NCBI GenBank assembly: GCA_963693315.1
Contig: OY856186.1
Span: 133,988,428-134,052,427, forward strand
Direction of reading: 5' to 3'
Length of the DNA: 64,000 nucleotides
Origin: Diogma glabrata
Taxonomy: Eukaryota > Arthropoda > Insecta > Diptera > Cylindrotomidae
In this document: piece after piece, positions 35,271 through 43,232 of the stretch
Position numbering within the stretch: the stretch's first letter is position 1
Layout: the number at the start of each line of letters is the position of its first letter
The notes under the pieces: generated by a model
What the model was told of the DNA's origin: nothing
Databases searched by the model: none
Seen by the model: only the letters and a program-made list of their open reading frames with translations
Position numbers and translations under genes: made by a program

Positions 35271-36107
35271 ATGCAGAACGATAAGTCCGGATTTTGTTCC
35301 ATCTGCCAAGAAGAACTTTTACCTTCCCAAATAATCTCAAGAACTCCTTGTCGACATATCTTCCATGAAAGTTGCGTAACGGGATGGATCAAGCTCAATC
35401 AAACGTGTCCGAACTGTCAACAAAAAGTTAAGTTAGATGATTTATTATTGTACTCGAAACTGCCGAGATTCGCTCCGACTGGCACAATTTCCAAACCACA
35501 AACGCGATCCCAAACAGCCGAAAAACGACTGAATGTAGGAGGAGCTACTGCTGCAAATCCAATAACTGCTAGTTCGTCCTTACATAATGCTCCTAGGCGG
35601 CCCAATTTCAGTTCAACCGTGTTGGATCATTCCCAACAAATAAATACAGAGGAACAACTTCATCAAACGTTAAAGGATATGATGCTAGTTCCAGACGACT
35701 TCGTATCAAGGAACGATAAAGTGGGATCACAACCACATGGGCCTCGTATCCACGAGTCACTCTTGACTCCGCCCAGTCATGCATCAAACCTTTACAATTC
35801 GTCTCGAGTTTTAAATCCAGTAGCTCACAGGAATCAGATCAACAATGAAAAAAATTCTAATACCATTCGTAATTGGCATGTAACATTCAGTGGCAAATCA
35901 GACGGTTTAGATATCAATGAATTTATTTATAGAATTGGTGTTTTAAATAGTCTTTCTTTCCCTGGCACCAACGATACTTTGGTCGCACACTCGCATTTGT
36001 TGTTCGTGGGTAGAGCTGCAGAATGGTATTGGCGATATCATCATAGGACGCCACAATTTAACTGGGAAAACTTATGTCATGCAGCTCGTGTTGAGTTTGG
36101 GAGATAG
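35271..36107 (+). CDS. RING-H2 finger fused to Gag (first part)
   Basis: The start is taken at ATG 35271; the frame is open slightly upstream but has no earlier ATG. Residues 9-49 form a complete RING-H2 zinc finger, C9-x2-C12-x14-C27-x-H29-x2-H32-x2-C35-x10-C46-x2-C49. Ile11, Trp39 and Pro47 are at positions that contact E2 enzymes in known E3 ligases. A low-complexity linker follows. From about residue 202 (WHVTFSGKSDGLDINEFIY) the sequence matches the Gag capsid-like region of gypsy elements, including AAEWYWRYH. The frame stops at residue 278 after HAARVEFG, where one extra G in a GGG run shifts the frame, and Gag continues from about 36102 in the next frame. RING fusion implies ubiquitin ligase activity, which is inferred. 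An N-terminal RING is not a standard gypsy Gag domain. Confidence 0.88.
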   Translation: MQNDKSGFCSICQEELLPSQIISRTPCRHIFHESCVTGWIKLNQTCPNCQQKVKLDDLLLYSKLPRFAPTGTISKPQTRSQTAEKRLNVGGATAANPITASSSLHNAPRRPNFSSTVLDHSQQINTEEQLHQTLKDMMLVPDDFVSRNDKVGSQPHGPRIHESLLTPPSHASNLYNSSRVLNPVAHRNQINNEKNSNTIRNWHVTFSGKSDGLDINEFIYRIGVLNSLSFPGTNDTLVAHSHLLFVGRAAEWYWRYHHRTPQFNWENLCHAARVEFGR

Positions 36108-36726
36108 GAATTCTGATGATGAAATGATTGATAAAATTCGAGCGAGGAAACAAAGGTCTACTGAAACTTTCGATACAATGTACAATGACATACTTCGTTT
36201 CTGCGATAAATTAAATAATCCTTTGAGTGATCAGGTACTGCTAGGCATCCTGATTAATAATTTGAAAGTGGAAATACGTAAAGAATTGCTATATGTAAAT
36301 GTTGTGTCCATTGAACAGCTTAGGGAGTTATGTCGCCGACGAGAAAAACTGTGGACTCCCGCTTCATCGACGCTTCGTAATTTTTCAGCTCGACCTGCCG
36401 TGTCTGAAATTTCGCCAGCAGTTGATCTACCTGAGATTTCAGAGGTGAGACAACTACACACTGAAATCATTCCTCATTCTTTATCACATCTGGGAATTCC
36501 GAAAGCAGAGTTATATGCATACCAAGGTGTTCTAGATACTTCGAAAAAAACAATTGCCTGTTGGAACTGTAAAGTTCAGGGCCACGGTTTTCGTCAATGT
36601 CAACATCCCCTGCGACTATTTTGTTTTGGTTGTGGTATGGACAATACGTACCTTTTTAAATGTGACAATTGTCGTTTAAACTTAAAGGGGAGCGTGACCA
36701 ACAAAGAATCACGCTCCCAGAAATAA
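36079..36726 (+). CDS. Gag, second part with zinc knuckles
   Basis: The true content starts near 36102 (GDRNSDDEMIDKIRARKQRS), continuing the capsid-like region from the previous frame. The C-terminal half has a CCHC knuckle, C-x2-C-x4-H-x4-C (CWNCKVQGHGFRQC), then a cysteine-rich segment beginning FCFGCG and ending CDNC, resembling the degenerate second knuckle of Osvaldo-type Gags. These bind genomic RNA during assembly. The frame ends at TAA 36724, shortly after A-AAG-GGG (36684-36690), a canonical -1 slippery pattern overlapping the next frame. Confidence 0.85.
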   Translation: MQLVLSLGDRNSDDEMIDKIRARKQRSTETFDTMYNDILRFCDKLNNPLSDQVLLGILINNLKVEIRKELLYVNVVSIEQLRELCRRREKLWTPASSTLRNFSARPAVSEISPAVDLPEISEVRQLHTEIIPHSLSHLGIPKAELYAYQGVLDTSKKTIACWNCKVQGHGFRQCQHPLRLFCFGCGMDNTYLFKCDNCRLNLKGSVTNKESRSQK

Positions 36727-37103
36727 ACCCAACCCAGTGTGACTCAGTAAGATCACCGAGTTCGCCATCAGACTTAGAGGACGAAGATACCACAAACAAA
36801 GCAATTGATTTAAAGGGGTGTGCACTGAAGAAAACAACGAACTTGGATTCACAACTAAAGCTTTTAAAACGTGATACTACGGTAAGCACACCAACTGTAA
36901 TCTCTGCTAATTGGGAAACACCTTATCAACGACTTCAGAATTACCTTTCTGTGAGATCACGCTTAGGGATTAATGAGGTAGTAGGAACATTGAATCGAAC
37001 ACGATCTACCATCAGAATGCGAAAGTTTTGGAAAACTCGTCACTCATATAAGTCTTCTGTTCTGTCCTCAGTAGTTTCAGTCAAGAATGATAATAGGTTG
37101 TAA
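36669..37103 (+). CDS. Gag-Pol linker frame
   Basis: This open frame overlaps the end of the zinc-knuckle frame in the -1 phase. It has no ATG at its left edge, so it is not an independent gene; it would be reached by -1 frameshifting at 36684-36690. The peptide is charged and unstructured in look (DLEDEDTTNKAIDLK), with a basic C-terminal part (GTLNRTRSTIRMRKFW), and no recognised domain. Pol lies in a further -1 phase and starts at 37097, so a second shift or a one-base mutation separates them. Confidence 0.6.
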   Translation: MSFKLKGERDQQRITLPEINPTQCDSVRSPSSPSDLEDEDTTNKAIDLKGCALKKTTNLDSQLKLLKRDTTVSTPTVISANWETPYQRLQNYLSVRSRLGINEVVGTLNRTRSTIRMRKFWKTRHSYKSSVLSSVVSVKNDNRL

Positions 37104-40084
37104 TTTTTAATACGAAACGGATAGGCCTTTTAGATAGTGGTGCTTCTCTTAGCGCGATTGGTGGAGCGTTCGCTCAAGAACTTTTGGCAATTCCTAATCT
37201 GTTGACGAAGTCTACAGCGAAGGTGAAGACTGCAGATGGAGCTAGTCAGAAAATTATTGGCCACTTTAACACAAAAATCTCATTCTTGGGTGTTAACAAA
37301 AAAATGGAATTCATGGTAATTCCATCGCTCACTCAAGATTTGTACTTGAGAATTGACTTCTTTATTCAATTCAATCTATATCAACCTTTAACAAAACAAC
37401 TGTCGCTATTGAATGAAAATTCAAGATTAGCTAGTCTGTCATTGGAAGAACAAGAGAGGCTCGAAGATACCATCCAACTCCTGCCGTCCTTTTCGAAGCT
37501 GGGATTGGGAAGGACTCATTTGTTGGAGCACGTCATTGATACGGGTGACGCGACTCCAATAAAACAAAGACACTATCCGATATCTCCTGCCATCGAAAAG
37601 TTAATGGGCGAGGAGTTGGACCGAATGCTCTCTTTAGGTATAATCGAGAAATCATCAAGTTCTTGGAGCTCACCTGTCGTCCTAGTTAGGAAGCCAGGGA
37701 AGGTGAGACTTTGCCTTGATTCAAGGAAGGTTAATAACGTCACGAAAAAGCTAGCATATCCTTTGCCCCAGATTGAAGGTATATTGAGTCGATTGCCGAA
37801 ATCCAACTTCATTTCTAGTCTTGATCTAAAAGATGCCTTTTGGCAGATCCCAATGGAGTGCCATTCCAAAGAAAAAACCGCTTTCACAGTGCCCGGAAGA
37901 CCACTCTATCAATATGTTCGTATGCCCTTTGGTCTTTGCAATGCTGCTCAAACTATGACTATGTTGATGGACCGAGTGATACCTCCTAGTCTAAAGAATC
38001 AAGTTTTTGTATACCTTGATGATTTGTTGATTGTGACTCCTACGTTTGAAACACACCTCCAAACGCTTGAAGAAATTGCTAAACATTTGAAGCGAGCGAA
38101 TCTTACGATCAATATTGAGAAAAGTAAGTTCCTTAGACCGGAAATAAAATACCTTGGATATGTAATTAGCAAGGAAGGTATCAGCATTGATGAAGAGAAG
38201 GTGGCAGCTATTGAAAGGTTTCCTATCCCAACTTCAATCCGACAAATTAGAAGATTCTTAGGTATGTCTGGATACTACCGGCGATTTATCTCAGAGTTTG
38301 CGTCACTCACATCTCCTATTTCCAACTTGCTAAAAAAATCAACGGGTAGATTTCAGTGGACGGAAGAAGCTGATGTGGCATTTAACCTAATTAAGAAAGC
38401 GTTAACGACAGCTCCAATTTTGGCCAACCCTAATTTCACCAAACCTTTTACTTTGCAATGTGATGCAAGCAATGATGGTGTAGGATGTGTGTTGACGCAA
38501 CTCGATGATGATGACGTCGAACATCCTGTAGCGTTTATGTCAAAGAAATTGAATGCAGCTCAGCGTAACTATTCGGTGAGTGAGAAGGAGTGTCTGGCAG
38601 TGATTCTTGGCATTAAAAAGTTCAGAGCTTACATCGAAGGACACCCATTTAAGGTCATAACAGACCATGCTTCATTGAAATGGTTGATGAAACAAACCGA
38701 CTTGTCAGGTCGTCTAGCGCGATGGAGCCTGAAATTACAGGGTTATTCGTTTGAAATTGAATACCGACGAGGAACCCTGAATGCTGTTCCAGATGCCCTT
38801 TCTCGCATACCTTGTGTGGATGCGTTGATCACAACTGATGAACAAGAAATTGACCTGAACTCACCGATGTTTCAATCACCCAATTACTTAAAATTGATTC
38901 AGATAGTGAAGGACGGGAAAACAACTTTGCCAGATTTGAAGTTATTAGGCGACAAAGTATACAAAAAGTTTGGTTTTTCTTCGTGCATTGAAGGTGAACA
39001 GTGGAAGCTTTGGGTGCCTGAAGAATTAACTTCTGGATTGATAATGAAAGCTCATGGCCTACCAACATCGGCTCATGCTGGTGTCGCAAAGACTGTGCAC
39101 CATCTTAGACGCTTCTACTTTTGGCCTCATATGTTCTCACAAGTTAAATCACACATAACAAACTGTAAGATTTGTAAGGAAGTGAAACCAACCAATCAAG
39201 TCCTTAGAGCACCAATGGTTACTTCCGTCAAAACTGATCGTCCGATGCAACGTTTATACGTTGATATTTTAGGCCCTTATCCTGGAACCAAGACTGGCAG
39301 TGTGGCGATTCTCATCGTCTTGGATCATCTTACTAAATTTACCTTTTTGTTCCCTCTTAGCAGATTAACTTCCGAGCCAATATGTAAATTTATAGAGTGT
39401 TATGTGATTCGAACATTTGGTTGTCCTGAAATAATCGTCTCAGACAACGGAACCCAGTTCACTTCAGTATTTTTCCAAAATTTCCTAGCTAAATATGGCA
39501 TCAAACAATTGCGTACCGCTCTTTACTCTCCTCAAGCTAATGCTTCAGAGAGAGTGAACCGTAGTATTTTAGCTGGAATAAGGGCTTACTTGAGGGATGA
39601 TCATACTAAATGGGACACCCACTTAAGCGATATTGCCAGTGCCCTTCGGAGTATGATTCATGCGTCAATAGGCTGCTCTCCATATTATGCCTTGTTTGGT
39701 ATTAGCATGATCACACATGGATCCACCTATACACTATGGAAGAGCTTGAAGTGTCTAGAGGAATCAAATGAAGAGATGGATCAACAGGATCATTTATCCA
39801 AAATAAGAATTTTATTAAAGAGTAAGATCTCAGATGCATACCTGAGGAGTGCTAGCCGTTATAATCTAAGAACTCGGAAACCTCTGTTCAAAGTTGGAGA
39901 CATTGTCTTCCGTCGCAATTTCATCTTAAGCGATTCCAGTAAAAAGATTTCTGTTAAACTATCTTTAAAGTTTATTGAATCAAAAGTTATTCGACTCGTA
40001 GGGAATTCCTTGCTAGAACTCGAAGACGTCAATAGTGGAAAGAAGGGTACTTACCATTCAAAGGATATCAAATATGGTAATTAG
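37097..40084 (+). CDS. Pol: protease, reverse transcriptase, RNase H, integrase
   Basis: The frame is open from just after a TAG at 37094 and has no internal stop, so it depends on frameshifting from upstream. Protease: LLDSGASLSAIGG with catalytic DSGA at 37133. RT: YLDD at 38012, preceded by FSSLDLK-like and MPFGLCNA blocks. RNase H: CDASNDG, SEKECLAVI and TDHASLKWL. Integrase: a His/Cys zinc-binding region ending CKICK, then the catalytic triad in LYVDILGP, SDNGTQFTS and NASERVNRS. A C-terminal FKVGDIVFRR segment resembles the gypsy GPY/F module. All catalytic residues I expect are present, so Pol looks functional although gag is shifted. The domain order places it in Ty3/gypsy. The stop is 78 bp before the 3' LTR. 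Confidence 0.95.
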   Translation, partial: VVIFNTKRIGLLDSGASLSAIGGAFAQELLAIPNLLTKSTAKVKTADGASQKIIGHFNTKISFLGVNKKMEFMVIPSLTQDLYLRIDFFIQFNLYQPLTKQLSLLNENSRLASLSLEEQERLEDTIQLLPSFSKLGLGRTHLLEHVIDTGDATPIKQRHYPISPAIEKLMGEELDRMLSLGIIEKSSSSWSSPVVLVRKPGKVRLCLDSRKVNNVTKKLAYPLPQIEGILSRLPKSNFISSLDLKDAFWQIPMECHSKEKTAFTVPGRPLYQYVRMPFGLCNAAQTMTMLMDRVIPPSLKNQVFVYLDDLLIVTPTFETHLQTLEEIAKHLKRANLTINIEKSKFLRPEIKYLGYVISKEGISIDEEKVAAIERFPIPTSIRQIRRFLGMSGYYRRFISEFASLTSPISNLLKKSTGRFQWTEEADVAFNLIKKALTTAPILANPNFTKPFTLQCDASNDGVGCVLTQLDDDDVEHPVAFMSKKLNAAQRNYSVSEKECLAVILGIKKFRAYIEGHPFKVITDHASLKWLMKQTDLSGRLARWSLKLQGYSFEIEYRRGTLNAVPDALSRIPCVDALITTDEQEIDLNSPMFQSPNYLKLIQIVKDGKTTLPDLKLLGDKVYKKFGFSSCIEGEQWKLWVPEELTSGLIMKAHGLPTSAHAGVAKTVHHLRRFYFWPHMFSQVKSHITNCKICKEVKPTNQVLRAPMVTSVKTDRPMQRLYVDILGPYPGTKTGSVAILIVLDHLTKFTFLFPLSRLTSEPICKFIECYVIRTFGCPEIIVSDNGTQFTSVFFQNFLAKYGIKQLRTALYSPQANASERVNRSILAGIRAYLRDDHTKWDTHLSDIASALRSMIHASIGCSPYYALFGISMITHGSTYTLWKSLKCLEESNEEMDQQDHLSKIRILLKSKISDAYLRSASRYNLRTRKPLFKVGDIVFRRNFILSDSSKKISVKLSLKFIESKVIRLVGNSLLELEDVNSGKKGTYHSKDIKYGN

Positions 40085-40162
40085 AATATTCTTCAGATAA
40101 CGCATATTTCAAGTGTTTTTCTAATCCGTTGTAAATCTGTGTGATTCCCATCGGACTAGTCC

Positions 40163-42684
40163 TGTTACACTTGACCTATTGCAGTTGATCCATTCGTTAT
40201 TAGTCTTACTTGAATACCTAAATTTAAGCAAAGAAAATGAAAGACCTTCGTACATCCTCCGATCATGAAATCTTATTCATTAAAACCTTTTCCTAATCAA
40301 TTCAAATAACCATAAAATCGTAATTTTCCACTGGATATAGCTTAATTACACCTTTTCTTATTATTGTCCACTAAACGATGTGGTAGTAACAGGTAAATAT
40401 TACTCTAAACTTATACCCAAACACAAACTATTAGAGTTGACGGCATTAAAAGCTCTTTATTAATTAAAATGAATCCAAAGCAAATTATTTTTCATAATTT
40501 TTTTTAATTGGTTTAACATAATCGTCACAATATGACATCATTGAATTTTGTTTATTTTATAACAAAATCATATACATAAACAATTACAAAAGCAATGATG
40601 AATGAAAAACATAATGGATTTGGATGATTGATTGAGGTAGGTTATTGAAACAAATAAAAACAAGAAAATAGAATATAGGTCAAATAATGAGTAATGATCA
40701 TAATTGTATTCCAGTTAATTTTTTTGCGAGATTTTTTTTCTTGATATTTAAAATTTAAATGCTACGCTTTGAAAATTGTATTGCCATCTTCAATGTTAAC
40801 CGGAGGTTTTCTAATTAAATCGAGAGTAATTTTAATCGAGAGTCCGGTTGACTCTAGAAGTTTCGATTTAGTTAGTAAACTTCCGGTCTGAGAGGGTATA
40901 AATTCAGTTTTCTTAGAGTGAAACGGTCTCTTTTCAATAAAGTCGTTCGGACTTTATTGAAAAGGAACTCGCGCTTGAGTTCCTTTTTTTAAAGATCAAG
41001 TGATTAAAATTAATCAATAAAAAAGAAAGTTTAGTAACTGGCTAAATTGTGTTGTTGCATATTGTGCAAAAATGTAAAATAAAAAGTTAATTGTAATTAT
41101 TGTAATTGTTAGCTAGTTAAAAAAATAAATAAAAAAATTAAAAAATTATGAACCAAATTGAAATTGGGTAAATAAAATAATGAGAAAAATTTGTGTGGTC
41201 GAATATTGTGCAAGAATGTAATACTAAAAATAAAAATACTGTATTAGTAACTGGCTAAATTGTGTTGTTGCATATTGTGTAAAAAAATGTAAAATAAAAA
41301 GTTAGTTGTAATTATTGTAACTATTAGCCATATAAAATAAGAAAATAAAATAATTATGAACAAAATTGAAATTTGTTAAATAAAATAATGAGAAAAATTT
41401 GTGTTGTCGAATATTGTGCAAGAATGTAAAACTAAAAATAAAAATACTGTAACTATTGTATTTAATTAGTTTAAAACAAAATCAAAAATAATAAACTAAA
41501 ATTATTAAGTAAATATGAAAATATTTAAAATAAAAGAAAATTTTTCTTGTGATTAAATAACTTTGGGTAAAATTTATTGTGTTAGTAGTATCAAGTTGTA
41601 TACCCCAAGGCTTTCCAAGACTGTGATCCATGTTGAGTGTTAGTGAATGTTAAGAACAATTAACTAAAGAAATAATAGAATAAATTTTTTTTTAAAAAAG
41701 AATAAAACTAAATAAAATATATATGAGGGAAGGTAAAAACTCGAATGAATCCGTACTAACTCTATATAGTCATTTGCAGTTACGAACGGGATTGTTTATC
41801 GATATAGTGATTTGATAAATTTGTAATATATTCTGTAACACTGAAATTCATGGATGTTCCTCAATGTCATATGAAAATACATAAAATCTACTTGTCATGC
41901 TGAATAAATATTTTATGGTTTATTAAACATATCGTTCGATTTAAATTTGGATATTTGATTACACACACTGATGAAGAAGAATTATAAGGCGCTCAGAATT
42001 GAACAAAAATTATTTACTTGCTGCTTAACCTTGGAATTTACATATTTTTGTTGTATTTGTAAGGAGAATCGGATCATGAAGTTATCCAACTATGATGAAC
42101 AGATGACTACCAACCAACGATGTATGAGTGAGTTATTTTAATTAATTTTTCTTTAATATAAGAGCTTAACTACATAATTTTAAAAGGAAATATCATACGT
42201 GAAATAAAAATCAAAAAAAAAAATTTTTTAAGAAAAAATGAAACAAATTTGAGTTAGAAATATAAATTAGCACTTAGGATTTTCTTGTTGCTTAATATAA
42301 TTATTGCTTAATCTTTTTTTCTGGTACATAGTTAATTTAATCTTTCTAATCACATTTGTGATTAACATGTTATTAAAAAATGAATTTACAGTATGTAAAT
42401 AAATGATATGTAACCAAATAATATGATATAGACTCTAATTTTGTATGGTGTAGCAAATGATTCCTCTCTTCTTTCTCTCTCTCGATTCTTGGACCTGCAA
42501 ATAATTTTTTTTTGGAAAGACGATTCTGGTTTAACATAAAGGTACTCTTAGAAATTTTTCCTTGTACACGGTCAAGATCACAATAAGAACTCTGACACTA
42601 GAGCTTTAATCCCGCAAATACTGATTTGAAGTACCACGTGATCATTCTAATATTATATAATTATTTCATCAAGAAACCGTTACA
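40163..42684 (+). repeat. 3' LTR
   Basis: Starts TGTTACACTTG and ends CCGTTACA. It is the fuller copy, keeping the poly(A) hairpin and the extra blocks missing from the 5' LTR. The 78 bp before it (ending GGACTAGTCC) contain no purine-rich tract. Confidence 0.93.
40930..40964 (+). promoter_or_regulatory. Poly(A)-signal hairpin in the LTR
   Basis: CTTTTCAATAAAGTC (40930-40944) pairs perfectly with GACTTTATTGAAAAG (40950-40964) across the five-base loop GTTCG. AATAAA is buried in the stem. Such poly(A) hairpins are known from lentiviral R regions, where they modulate 5' versus 3' signal use. The 5' LTR copy (31780-31805) lacks most of the right arm. Confidence 0.75.
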
Positions 42685-43232
42685 CATTAATCAATTTAAC
42701 CAGAAGGATAATTATGAGTTCTAATTTGTTTTTAAGCAAAATAAAGATCTAACTTTAAAGGGTTTATTGCGTATTTTTTACCTTCATCAAAACTTTTGAA
42801 ACATTGAGTCTTATATAAATGGAAATAAAAAATTTGTACTTAAAAAATATTCAACTTCATCGTTTGACCTATGTCCAAATATTTTTAAGGAGCCAAATAT
42901 TTTAAAAGATTAATAAAATTGATAAAGATTATCCTTGTTTCTTATTTTCCAAGTCAAACCATTTAAACTCAAATAACACCACAGAACAAAGTTCTTTATG
43001 GTCGAACTAAATGTAACTAAACTGTACCTATTCCTGGACATGTTTTTAATGAATAATTTTTCACACCGGAGAAGGGGTGGCATCTACCCCTAGGGTAAAA
43101 GCAACCCCGGCAAAGGGTTAACTTTGAAGTAAAGGGTAAAAAATGGTAAAAAATAGTAGAACCTAAATCCAAATGTTTGGAACAAGAAAATACTGAAATA
43201 TGTAGCAGCTTTTGAAACAGCAGCAAAAATAA
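42685..43232. other. Spacer, no gene seen
   Basis: AT-rich, with a short GC-richer hairpin-prone patch near 43070-43115. It does not continue the repeat that flanks the 5' LTR. Confidence 0.5.

Larger units (their letters stand above)
31011..42684 (+). mobile_element. Ty3/gypsy LTR retrotransposon, Osvaldo/Ulysses type, with RING-Gag
   Basis: The element is 11,674 bp with 2465-bp (31011-33475) and 2522-bp (40163-42684) LTRs that begin TGTTACAC and end CCGTTACA. The order is LTR, tRNA-Lys-like primer site, a 1.8-kb leader, RING-Gag, zinc-knuckle Gag, a linker, then protease-RT-RNase H-integrase, LTR. Very long LTRs with tRNA-Lys priming are known for Ulysses of Drosophila virilis and the related Osvaldo. 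The LTRs are nearly identical, so insertion is recent, yet gag carries single-base frameshifts. No env-like frame fits in the 78 bp after pol. Flanking duplications do not match and no polypurine tract precedes the 3' LTR. Confidence 0.9.

Noticed and set aside
40085..40162. An env gene after pol
   Set aside because: Only 78 bp separate the pol stop from the 3' LTR.
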